From Thermoplasmata archaeon (lineage in GTDB: Archaea; Thermoplasmatota; Thermoplasmata; Thermoplasmatales; Thermoplasmataceae), in assembly GCA_021850505.1 (NCBI GenBank), contig JAJZLW010000143.1, forward strand, positions 1-5,605: a stretch of DNA of 5,605 nt, in the 5' to 3' direction. Position numbers and translations under genes: made by a program. The notes below the pieces were generated by a model, which did not search any database, was not told where the DNA came from, and saw nothing but the letters and a program-made list of their open reading frames with translations. Below are positions 1 to 5,605 of this stretch, in pieces (position 1 is the first letter of the stretch; each line of letters begins with the position of its first letter).

Positions 1-1208
1 TCAACATGATTACTGCGGTGAAGAGGGAGGAGTCCATGAAGATAAGGAACATACTGACTGTTGACCCCGATACAAAGGTAAGCGAAGCAATCAGTATAAT
101 GAATGAAAAACACATTGCGGGTCTGCCGGTTGTTGCATCGGACAAACTTGTTGGAATTGTCACTAAAAGAGACCTGACCCTTGTAAATATTTCCAAGAAG
201 ACCGTTGAGGAGATAATGACCAAGAAGGTGATTTCAGCTAGAGAGAATATATCAATGGAGGAAGCCCAGGAGATATTGTATAAAAACAGGATCGAGAAGC
301 TTCCGCTTGTTGATGGCAAGGGCAGGGTTGTTGGAATGATCACTGCCAAGGATATCACGACTCGAACGAAATTCCCTGATGCAACAAGAGATGAGGAGGG
401 AAAATTAATGGTAGGTGCTGCCGTTGGCCCATTTGACGTTGATAGGGCTGTAACATTGCAGGCAGGAGGTGCTGATGTAATTGTTATTGACACTGCCCAC
501 TGCCATAACGAGAACGTTATGAATTCCATCAAGAAGATGAGGAAGGCGGTGTCGGTTGATCTTGTTGCTGGAAATATCGCAACTGCTAAGGCTGCCGAGG
601 ATCTCATTGCTTTGGGGGTTGATGGTTTAAGGGTTGGAATCGGGCCAGGTTCCATTTGTACGACAAGAATTATAGCCGGGGTCGGGGTGCCGCAGATAAC
701 AGCGATATCTGACGTGGCCGAGGTTGCTTATAAGCATAAAGTTCCTGTGATTGGGGACGGCGGAATAAGGTTTTCAGGAGACATAGTAAAAGCGATAGCT
801 GCAGGTGCGGATTCTGTAATGGTGGGTTCACTTCTTGCTGGGACAGAAGAGAGCCCTGGAATGGAAATGATACTTAACGGAAGAAAATACAAGTCTTACA
901 GGGGAATGGGTTCGCTGGGAGCGATCCAGTCTGGTCTCTCAGATAGATATGCAAAGCTTGGTTCAAGTAAATTTGTTGCTGAAGGGGTAGAGGCGGCAGT
1001 CCCGTTCAGTGGAAAGGTGGAAGAGGTGCTTTTCCAGCTTATGGGCGGTCTGAAGTCTGGAATGGGATACGTCGGTGCTGCAGACATTAATGCACTTCAT
1101 AAAGAGACAAAATTTGTCAGGATAACTGCCAATGGCCTGAAAGAGAGCCATCCACATGACATCAAGATAATGATTGAGCCACCAAATTACCAGCTCTTTC
1201 AGCTTTGA
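1..1208 (+). CDS. guaB: IMP dehydrogenase, 5'-truncated by window edge
   Basis: It oxidises IMP to XMP with NAD+, the committed step of GMP synthesis, in the cytoplasm. The frame is open from base 3, and the first ATG (base 6) is internal: the family is about 485 residues, so roughly 85-90 N-terminal residues lie upstream. Numbering from that ATG, two CBS domains (Bateman module) occupy about 13-60 and 68-118, inserted in the TIM barrel as usual. The catalytic loop GPGSICTTR carries the thioimidate cysteine C218 (bases 657-659). Phosphate-binding [10 protein letters not shown] is at 250-259, and the flap YRGMGSLGA (298-306) is followed by the Arg-Tyr dyad at 314-315. The CBS pair and the RY dyad separate it from GMP reductase. 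DTAHCHN (162-168) and the ending ESHPHDI...PPNY are archaeal variants as I remember them from Pyrococcus. The stop lies inside the convergent downstream gene. The assignment is very secure; the promoter is not visible. Confidence 0.97.
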   Translation, partial: NMITAVKREESMKIRNILTVDPDTKVSEAISIMNEKHIAGLPVVASDKLVGIVTKRDLTLVNISKKTVEEIMTKKVISARENISMEEAQEILYKNRIEKLPLVDGKGRVVGMITAKDITTRTKFPDATRDEEGKLMVGAAVGPFDVDRAVTLQAGGADVIVIDTAHCHNENVMNSIKKMRKAVSVDLVAGNIATAKAAEDLIALGVDGLRVGIGPGSICTTRIIAGVGVPQITAISDVAEVAYKHKVPVIGDGGIRFSGDIVKAIAAGADSVMVGSLLAGTEESPGMEMILNGRKYKSYRGMGSLGAIQSGLSDRYAKLGSSKFVAEGVEAAVPFSGKVEEVLFQLMGGLKSGMGYVGAADINALHKETKFVRITANGLKESHPHDIKIMIEPPNYQLFQL

Positions 1209-1825
1209 TCCTCTATCTCCTCAATCCTGTATTTCTTTGTGAGCCATGGGATTTCGTGATCAGCTATATCCTTTGAGGCATCAGATATCAGGATGAATGT
1301 CTCCTGAAATTCTGCCATTCTTTTTGGATTTCTTAGTATTGCAGCGGGATGGAACTGCGGTATGATCAGGTAGTCTCTGAACTTAAGCATGCGACCGGAC
1401 ATCTCGGTTATTTTTCCTGTGCTGAACCCAAGTATTCCAGCAACAGCAATCAGAGCGGAATTGCCCATTGGCACTATTATCGCTGGTGAAACTGCAGCGA
1501 TCTCACGTTTCAGGAAATTAGAGCAGGATCTTATGTGCTCGATCTTAGGTGACTTTCCAACAGGGGGTTTGCATCTGACAGAATTCGTAACATAAAGATC
1601 TGAGCGCTGCAGCCCTGCTGCACGAAGCGCCTTATCAAGAAGCGCTCCACTTCTCCCTACAAACGGCAACCCGACGGCATCCTCCTTCGAACCTGGAGCT
1701 TCACCGATTACCATGATCCTGGCACCAGAAACGCCAGTTCCGCAGACTGCTTTCTTCCTTGAATAAGAAAGATCGCAGGCCTTGCAGTTCAAAATTTCTG
1801 TACAGAGGTCTGAAAGGGATTCCAT
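1199..1825 (-). CDS. Uracil-DNA glycosylase, family 4 (4Fe-4S type)
   Basis: It removes uracil from DNA, starting base excision repair of deaminated cytosine. I place the start at the ATG at 1825 (208 residues) rather than the in-frame ATG at 1867 (222 residues). MESLSDLCTEILNCKAC matches where family 4 enzymes usually begin, and a TATA-like AAAATTAATAG is centred about 28 bases before 1825, fitting a leaderless transcript. Neither ATG has a clear Shine-Dalgarno sequence. In the 222-residue numbering, the cluster cysteines are C28-x2-C31, C99 and C115. Active-site motif GEAPGSKED is at 55-63, followed by GLPFVGRSGALLDK, then TNSVRCKPP (94-102), and the second catalytic motif HPAAILRNP at 173-181 with its histidine. 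All key elements are present. The 3' end overlaps guaB by 10 bases, tail to tail. The transporter gene upstream on the same strand ends about 117 bases before this start, so cotranscription is possible but this gene seems to have its own promoter. Confidence 0.94.
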   Translation of the reverse strand: MESLSDLCTEILNCKACDLSYSRKKAVCGTGVSGARIMVIGEAPGSKEDAVGLPFVGRSGALLDKALRAAGLQRSDLYVTNSVRCKPPVGKSPKIEHIRSCSNFLKREIAAVSPAIIVPMGNSALIAVAGILGFSTGKITEMSGRMLKFRDYLIIPQFHPAAILRNPKRMAEFQETFILISDASKDIADHEIPWLTKKYRIEEIEDQS

Positions 1826-1846
1826 TGTCGAATTGATAGCTCTACA

Positions 1847-1860
1847 ATCTATTAATTTTT
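1847..1860 (-). promoter_or_regulatory. Candidate TATA box for the uracil-DNA glycosylase gene
   Basis: On the minus strand, AAAATTAATAG is centred near 1853, about 28 bases before the ATG at 1825. That is the usual spacing for an archaeal leaderless promoter. The box would lie inside the coding region if the upstream ATG at 1867 were the true start, which argues for the shorter protein. The match is AT-rich but not a strong consensus. Confidence 0.4.
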
Positions 1861-1942
1861 TTTGCATAAATGAGAGTTGAGATTGAAGAAGTCTACTTCC
1901 TTTCGTACTAAACGTTTACCATGGATTTGATTACAGCAATAT

Positions 1943-3121
1943 TTATTTCTTCGCTGAGAAATTTTTTCTGAATAGATAATAATAAAGTAACGGGTCAAAT
2001 ATTGTTATGATTCCACCAATAAGCGGCGGATATACAATGTTAATAGCCAGCAGGCTTCCAGCTGCAGGGGGTGAAGCAGCAGAAAAACCGGATCTCGCCA
2101 TTGATGTAGCGCCTGACGTTGTAGCCCTTTCTGATTCATCCACTATCCCCATCGCGAATGACTGCCTCACCGGGACAGCTCCCATCTGCATACCCTGCCT
2201 TAGGACGTAAAAAACTGATGCAAAGATCAGAAAAGGACTAAGTGCAAGTGCGATGAGTGAAACAGATGAGATAATTCTAGTCCATATAATAGAAGTTAGT
2301 TCTGCTTCAGGTCGTAAAATTCTGGGCAGTACAACCATTACTATCAGAACAAATATGTTTGAAAGGCCAAATATTATCCCTATTTCACCAGATGATATCC
2401 CATATCTCAGATGAAACCATAGTGAAAATATTGGTGATATAAAGCCCGTGCCTATCCCGCTTGGGACGGTCGGAAGTGACAATCTCAATATTTTCTTCCA
2501 GGAAAGATCAGGAAGTATGTGTTTGCTTCTAATGCCATTGTCTTTGAGGAACACTGAGATTACTAGCCCAAGAATACCCAGTATCCCTGCAAGATAAAAG
2601 AGATTGTAGACGTTTATCCTTTGGGATTCAACTAAGTCGATGAGAAAAGACCCTGCGCTGGCTGCCATTATTCCAATGGCGGATGCCAGAGACAGGACTT
2701 TGGAAAAATTCTTTCTCTCTGTGAACTCTGTAACAAGTGCTGTCTGCACTGCACCAAAAGGCCCTCCGGAACCTATTGGACCGCCGCCTGATCCAGTGAA
2801 TCCACCGATTCCACTAAGAAGCATGAGCACAAAAATGTCTTTTGAACTGAGAAAAAGGAGGGATGAAAGAGAAAACATGAGAAAAAGTCCTGCCAGAACT
2901 AGCTTTCTCCCATAATGGTCAGCCAGCATGGCAAGCAGGAATGTGAGCAGTGCACTGATGATTATTGCACTTCCAAGAATCACTCCTATCTCAATCAGGG
3001 AGTAGCCAAGATGATTAAGGTATAGACTGAGTAAAACGTTAAGGAAACCATAGCTGAAGCTTAACAGTGCACGGGCAGATATTATATTTGCAAGATTCCT
3101 TCCCTTTTTATCTACAGACAT
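1943..3121 (-). CDS. Major facilitator superfamily (MFS) transporter
   Basis: This is an integral membrane secondary transporter; the substrate cannot be told from sequence. The start is taken as the ATG at 3121 (392 residues). A GTG three codons upstream (3130) is in frame, but the GTGA there sits 5-6 bases before the ATG and may serve as a weak ribosome binding site. In the 395-residue numbering, about twelve hydrophobic segments are visible, the first near 14-39 and the last near 367-387. MFS motif A, LADHYGRK (69-76), lies between helices 2 and 3. A glycine-rich run spans 107-126, ending SGGPFGAVQ, followed by the acidic-basic stretch TEFTERKNF. In the second half, PVRQSFAMGIVDESERA (320-336) and the proline/glycine-rich helix near 345-360 resemble archaeal drug- or metabolite-type MFS proteins. 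There is no signal peptide. It is divergent from the 309-residue gene. No T-rich minus-strand terminator is obvious after the stop. Confidence 0.9.
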   Translation of the reverse strand: MSVDKKGRNLANIISARALLSFSYGFLNVLLSLYLNHLGYSLIEIGVILGSAIIISALLTFLLAMLADHYGRKLVLAGLFLMFSLSSLLFLSSKDIFVLMLLSGIGGFTGSGGGPIGSGGPFGAVQTALVTEFTERKNFSKVLSLASAIGIMAASAGSFLIDLVESQRINVYNLFYLAGILGILGLVISVFLKDNGIRSKHILPDLSWKKILRLSLPTVPSGIGTGFISPIFSLWFHLRYGISSGEIGIIFGLSNIFVLIVMVVLPRILRPEAELTSIIWTRIISSVSLIALALSPFLIFASVFYVLRQGMQMGAVPVRQSFAMGIVDESERATTSGATSMARSGFSAASPPAAGSLLAINIVYPPLIGGIITIFDPLLYYYLFRKNFSAKK

Positions 3122-3138
3122 TGGTTTCACTGCCTACA

Positions 3139-3173
3139 TTTAATTATTCCTTGTACTTGTTGGTTTAATTTAA
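3139..3173 (-). promoter_or_regulatory. AT-rich promoter region of the MFS gene with imperfect inverted repeat
   Basis: Two TATA-like stretches for the minus-strand gene lie here. TTAAATTAAA (3173-3164) would give a leader of about 20 bases before the ATG at 3121, and TAATTAAA (3146-3139) would be nearly leaderless. The plus-strand arms TTTAATTATTCC (3139-3150) and GGTTTAATTTAA (3162-3173) match as an inverted repeat at 9 of 12 positions around an 11-base spacer. That could be an operator, although AT-rich arms make chance similarity likely. Confidence 0.35.
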
Positions 3174-3208
3174 TCGACGTTAGAGATCACACTTCAACGG
3201 AGATTTAT

Positions 3209-3224
3209 CGAAAAGCCATATATA
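3209..3224 (+). promoter_or_regulatory. BRE/TATA promoter of the 309-residue protein gene
   Basis: ATATATA at 3218-3224 is centred 24 bases before the ATG at 3245 and preceded by the purine/A-rich CGAAAAG (3209-3215), which fits a TFB recognition element. No Shine-Dalgarno sequence lies between box and start, so the transcript is probably leaderless. This is the clearest promoter in the window. Confidence 0.6.
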
Positions 3225-3244
3225 CAATAATCCATTTCGAATCT

Positions 3245-4174
3245 ATGCTAGTAAAGGATGTGGATAAGAAGCTCGATATGCGCCTCATCTTGAAATTGCG
3301 CCAAAACACTGAACTTTTTAACGCACTATTGGATCTTAAGGTAAAGATGCCCGTTTTCATCTTCCCAAAAAATGATGAAGTCTGGATGGCGACTTATTTC
3401 TCAAAAAATATTGTCAATTCAAAAATTGGCATTCTTTTAAAGAGGTTCAATGCCATTGAGGTTGAGGATTCATTCATTATTGAAAGCAGAATAAATAATG
3501 TAAAGGATCTTGCAGTTATCAACAAACTGATGAATATACCCTCATTCATCGTTAATAGATCTGATATGAGTTCTGGTTACATGAACGTTTATGCGAGGTT
3601 TCACAGTAGTCATCTAGAAGATGTATCTAATCTTCTTGCCGAATACACGATGGATACAGAAAACGCCAGGGTTGAGTGGCTTGGTCCAAGTCAAGGAATA
3701 TTACATGTCATGGATCTTATCAATCAGGAATACCCAGTGTCTTTGATAACTTACATCATACCAATGAATGGAGAGGATTCGCCTCTTCGTTCCCTAGATT
3801 CTGAAAGTATACTTGAGGTCTCAAACAATCTGACAAAGGAAGGTGGTTTCTCATCGATTTTATATTGTGATCATCCTCTTCAGGAAAAAATTGCAGGGAT
3901 CTATCCCATTTCCGAGGAGCGCGGCATTTATTCAATGACGCTCTTTAACCAGTACTTAAAGGATGTCAGGGACAAATCGAATGAGCAGCACATCATGAGG
4001 GTAAGATTCTTCATTAAGCCTCAAAACAACAAATACGAGGTTACAGTCTTCCTCCCGACAGGCAGCATTTATGAATACTATTCAATCATATACAACATTG
4101 CAAGGAAACATGAAAACACAATTACTGTAAAGCACATTCTTCCTTACACGCACGATATATGGGAATTTATATAG
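3245..4174 (+). CDS. Uncharacterised 309-residue soluble protein with repeated alpha/beta-like units
   Basis: I do not recognise this protein. It has no signal peptide or membrane segment and a single cysteine (C208), so it is probably cytoplasmic. The start at 3245 is supported by the well-placed TATA box. The N-terminus (KKLDMRLILKLRQN, 8-21) vaguely resembles the first helix of AsnC/Lrp-type DNA-binding domains, but no convincing recognition helix follows. Residues 115-148 (from VYARFHSSHLEDVSNLL) and 266-300 (from VTVFLPTGSIYEYYSII) align with one gap: both run strand, then a helix with L/I-rich face, then an EN pair, then strand and a final proline. That suggests tandem ferredoxin-like or ACT-like modules. 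Segments near 46-79 and 165-210 may be diverged copies. The gene is divergent from the MFS transporter across a shared upstream region, which could mean a regulatory or sensing link; this is inference. It is real coding sequence judged by length, promoter and composition, and probably restricted to a narrow lineage. Confidence 0.85.
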   Translation: MLVKDVDKKLDMRLILKLRQNTELFNALLDLKVKMPVFIFPKNDEVWMATYFSKNIVNSKIGILLKRFNAIEVEDSFIIESRINNVKDLAVINKLMNIPSFIVNRSDMSSGYMNVYARFHSSHLEDVSNLLAEYTMDTENARVEWLGPSQGILHVMDLINQEYPVSLITYIIPMNGEDSPLRSLDSESILEVSNNLTKEGGFSSILYCDHPLQEKIAGIYPISEERGIYSMTLFNQYLKDVRDKSNEQHIMRVRFFIKPQNNKYEVTVFLPTGSIYEYYSIIYNIARKHENTITVKHILPYTHDIWEFI

Positions 4175-4415
4175 TTTCTTCCTTGGTTCAAGACCTCATT
4201 AAATGTAATTTCAATGAGTTGTGAGAGATCTGCGCCCTTTTCTCCTATTCCTTGATTTTTTTCGCGACCATGATTGATGCTTTTACAGTCAATTCAAAAA
4301 ATTTCTTAGCATTTCTAATGCGATACCGATTCTGGGCAGTCTACACAGCGTCTCGATCGTGATTCGAGGATTCTTTCCGCTTGTCTTGTCGAAAAAAGGT
4401 TTTTGAGAAATCTAC
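4144..4415 (-). pseudogene. Possible decayed gene remnant, unidentified
   Basis: On the purine-rich minus strand, one frame reads 4415-4344 (24 codons), meets a TAG at 4343-4341, and continues for 31 codons (containing NAKKFFELTVKASIMVAKK) to a TAG at 4247-4245. A second frame, open from 4293 to 4147, takes over around the A7 tract opposite 4256-4262 and reads GIGEKGADLSQLIEITFNEVL before a TAA at 4146-4144. This last part is antisense to the end of the 309-residue gene. No start codon is well placed. The joined translation looks protein-like, but other frames here, including plus-strand ones, also look plausible by eye, so strand and reality are uncertain. Confidence 0.2.
4236..4262 (+). terminator. 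Candidate T-rich archaeal terminator
   Basis: About 60-90 bases after the stop of the 309-residue gene is a pyrimidine-rich stretch ending in seven consecutive T (4256-4262). Archaeal RNA polymerase typically terminates on T-rich non-template tracts, with or without a hairpin. No strong stem precedes it. Confidence 0.35.
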
Positions 4416-4465
4416 CTATATTTTATTAGACCTTCTTGGCTTTAATTATCATATCATCCATTTTT

Positions 4466-4478
4466 CTATGTGACATAG
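4466..4478. repeat. 13-base palindrome
   Basis: CTATGTGACATAG is a perfect dyad with 6-base arms around a central G. A second small dyad, ATAG-TGAT-CTAT (4475-4486), overlaps its right arm. It could be a protein binding site, but no promoter is clearly attached and chance is possible. Confidence 0.3.
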
Positions 4479-4533
4479 TGATCTATCTATTAGAAATCTT
4501 AATATCATTGTCCTTACGGATGTTACCAGGCAG

Positions 4534-4545
4534 TTATATTTATAA
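4534..4545 (+). promoter_or_regulatory. Candidate TATA box upstream of the hydrophobic frame
   Basis: TTATATTTATAA would place a transcription start near 4565, shortly before the ATG at 4578. The sequence is close to self-complementary and could also drive minus-strand transcription into the gene-poor region. Nothing confirmed lies immediately downstream in either direction. Confidence 0.35.
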
Positions 4546-4577
4546 TCTCGAAATAACGTTATCCAAAAACTTAAAAG

Positions 4578-4758
4578 ATGCGTCAAAATTCTTCTCTGTA
4601 TAGCCGGAGTTGGATCAATTGCATTCCTAATTGCGCCTATCTTGACCTATTTAACGACCAAAAAGTACTTTTTAATTATTCTTTTGTTACTCATGGCTCT
4701 GGTTTTGATTTTTGATTCCTTATTTGTTAAGTCAAATTGCAGCAGTGAAACTTTTTGA
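4578..4758 (+). pseudogene. Possible small two-helix membrane protein, out of frame with its ATG
   Basis: The frame open from 4546 to the TGA at 4756-4758 encodes a strongly hydrophobic peptide: VKILLCIAGVGSIAFLIAP, then a polar TYLTTKK turn, then a second hydrophobic run through LLLLMALVLIFD, ending in a short polar tail. That gives about 59 residues with two likely membrane segments. It has no ATG or GTG, and its only TTG would remove the first helix. An ATG at 4578-4580 sits exactly one base out of frame: dropping the C at 4581 would give M-V-K-I-L-L. A TATA-like box lies 38 bases before that ATG. Either a one-base insertion has broken a real small gene, or there is a sequencing error, or the frame is a chance product of T-rich DNA, which tends to encode hydrophobic residues. 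It ends 21 bases before the next gene. Confidence 0.3.
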
Positions 4759-4760
4759 AT
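4748..4760 (+). promoter_or_regulatory. Weak candidate promoter for the hydroxyacyl-CoA dehydrogenase gene
   Basis: AAACTTTTTGAAT is centred about 25 bases before the ATG at 4780. There is no Shine-Dalgarno sequence ahead of that ATG, so a leaderless transcript is likely. The box is a poor TATA match. The T5 run could equally help end transcription of whatever precedes it. Confidence 0.25.
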
Positions 4761-4779
4761 GTGCAGCCAATAAAGTTGC

Positions 4780-5605
4780 ATGGAAGATAAGAAATTTAGT
4801 CTGGTCGGTGTAATAGGTTCTGGAGTGATGGGTCATGGGATTGCTCAGACGGCGGCAAAATTTGGCTATGACGTAATAATGCATGATATTGCACGGGAAT
4901 TTCTCGACAATGGAATGAGGATGATAAAAGAAGGCAGATATGGTCTTGAAAGAGCCGTGAAGTCAGGGAAGATGACGGAATCTGATGCTTCTTCAACCCT
5001 TGGAAGGATAAAAACGTCTACAAACTTAGAAGATCTCAAGAGCTGCGATATTGTAATTGAAGCAATAACAGAAGATGAGAAATTAAAGGGTGAACTTTTC
5101 CAGAAGCTTGACAGGGTTCTGAAGCCTGATGGAATAATTGCCTCTAACACGTCTGGTATAATGATAAGCAAACTTGCATCATACACAAAAAGGGGTGAAA
5201 AGTTTATCGGAATGCACTGGTTCAATCCACCTCAGCTGATGAAACTGATCGAAATAGTGAGAGGACCTGAAACATCTGAATATGTACTGGAAAGCGTGAC
5301 AAAGATGTCGATTAAGATGGAAAAATTACCTGTAACAGTAAACGACGGGCCGGGATTCTTTACCACTCGGTATATAGACAGCTGGCTGATGGAAGCTTTC
5401 AGGATGTTCGAAAATGGGGTCGCTGGGATTCAGGAGATAGATAAAATGTCAAAGCTCGCTTTTGGGTTTCCGATGGGACCCTTCGAGCTTTCCGATCTCG
5501 TGGGACTTGATACAATGCTCCATATATCCGAATACATGTTTGAGGAGACAAAGAGGCCGGAATATGCTGCTCCCAGTATCCTGAAGAAGCTTGTCTATTC
5601 CGGGT
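4780..5605 (+). CDS. 3-hydroxyacyl-CoA dehydrogenase, 3'-truncated by window edge
   Basis: It oxidises 3-hydroxyacyl-CoA to 3-ketoacyl-CoA with NAD+, in fatty-acid beta-oxidation or related acyl-CoA pathways, in the cytoplasm. The ATG at 4780 is the first start after an in-frame TAA at 4771; 275 codons are visible and the frame runs off the end. The Rossmann motif GVIGSGVMGHGIAQ is at 10-23, with D36 as the likely NAD ribose-binding acid. SNTSG (122-126) holds the substrate serine S125, GMHWFNPP holds catalytic H146, and LIEIV holds its partner E158. Their spacings (21 and 12) equal those of human HADH S137/H158/E170. The C-terminal domain begins NDGPGFFTTRY (188-198) and contains FGFPMGPFELSDLVGLDT (228-245). 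The position matching human N208 is T196, in a TTR motif like that I recall from the trifunctional alpha subunit. Many archaeal homologues are fused to a C-terminal enoyl-CoA hydratase; the window ends too early to tell. Confidence 0.95.
   Translation, partial: MEDKKFSLVGVIGSGVMGHGIAQTAAKFGYDVIMHDIAREFLDNGMRMIKEGRYGLERAVKSGKMTESDASSTLGRIKTSTNLEDLKSCDIVIEAITEDEKLKGELFQKLDRVLKPDGIIASNTSGIMISKLASYTKRGEKFIGMHWFNPPQLMKLIEIVRGPETSEYVLESVTKMSIKMEKLPVTVNDGPGFFTTRYIDSWLMEAFRMFENGVAGIQEIDKMSKLAFGFPMGPFELSDLVGLDTMLHISEYMFEETKRPEYAAPSILKKLVYSG

Larger units (their letters stand above)
4175..4779. other. 605-base gene-poor AT-rich region
   Basis: No intact conventional gene is visible between the 309-residue protein and the hydroxyacyl-CoA dehydrogenase. 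The region contains a probable T-rich terminator (about 4236-4262), a stretch with protein-like but interrupted minus-strand reading frames (4144-4415), a 13-base palindrome (4466-4478), a strong TATA-like sequence (4534-4545) and a hydrophobic frame lacking a usable start (4546-4758). I see no tRNA, rRNA, insertion sequence ends or CRISPR repeats. A small non-coding RNA cannot be excluded. Confidence 0.6.

Noticed and set aside
6..8. ATG at base 6 as the start of IMP dehydrogenase
   Set aside because: The frame is open to the window edge, and the residues before the first CBS domain match the middle of the family, not its N-terminus. The first part of the barrel is missing only because of the window boundary.
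489..509. DTAHCHN instead of the bacterial DTAHGHS in IMP dehydrogenase
   Set aside because: Archaeal IMP dehydrogenases such as the Pyrococcus enzyme have DTAHAHN here as I recall, so this is lineage variation and not a damaged active site.
1389..1595. Open frames antisense to the glycosylase, transporter, guaB and hydroxyacyl-CoA dehydrogenase genes
   Set aside because: They lie wholly within strongly identified genes on the opposite strand and show no family features or promoters of their own.
1888..1899. Small palindrome GAAGT-CT-ACTTC between the transporter and glycosylase genes
   Set aside because: Five-base arms are common by chance, and there is no T-tract to make it a terminator.
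4185..4195. GGTTCAAGACC resembling a tRNA T-arm or attachment site
   Set aside because: The flanking bases give only two stem pairs, and there is no acceptor stem, D-arm or anticodon arm around it.
4352..4368. CTCGA...TCGAG hairpin
   Set aside because: A 5-base stem with a 7-base loop and no following T-run is too weak to call a terminator or structured RNA.
4578..4715. 45-residue ATG-initiated frame on the plus strand
   Set aside because: Its translation has no recognisable features and is a shadow of the overlapping hydrophobic frame, which looks more like a protein.

Overview
The window looks like archaeal DNA, most likely from the Thermoplasmatales or a close relative. Three things point there. 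The IMP dehydrogenase carries the archaeal sequence versions (DTAHCHN, and a C-terminal KESHPHDI followed by PPNYQL). Codons such as ATA, AGA and AGG are frequent. TATA-like boxes sit about 24-28 bases before several start codons with no Shine-Dalgarno sequence between, which is the leaderless layout common in this group. The assignment rests on these traits only and not on a database match.

Layout. Positions 1-1208 (+) hold guaB (IMP dehydrogenase), cut at its 5' end by the window edge. It converges on, and overlaps by 10 bases, a family 4 (iron-sulfur) uracil-DNA glycosylase gene on the minus strand (1199-1825). Behind that, also on the minus strand, is a 12-helix major facilitator superfamily transporter (1943-3121). 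A 123-base divergent promoter region separates it from a plus-strand gene for an unrecognised 309-residue soluble protein (3245-4174). About 600 bases follow without an intact gene (4175-4779), containing possible gene debris and a candidate frameshifted small membrane protein. The last gene, starting at 4780 (+) and running off the window, encodes a 3-hydroxyacyl-CoA dehydrogenase.

How the genes relate. The known genes belong to separate processes: guanine nucleotide synthesis, repair of deaminated cytosine, membrane export or uptake, and fatty-acid or acyl-CoA oxidation. No operon spanning several of them is evident. The one suggestive pairing is the transporter and the 309-residue protein, which share a divergent promoter region with an imperfect AT-rich inverted repeat. 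I find no mobile element, CRISPR array, tRNA or rRNA. Nothing here clearly amounts to a new multi-gene system. The parts that most deserve attention are the lineage-specific 309-residue protein with apparent repeated units and the gene-poor stretch after it.
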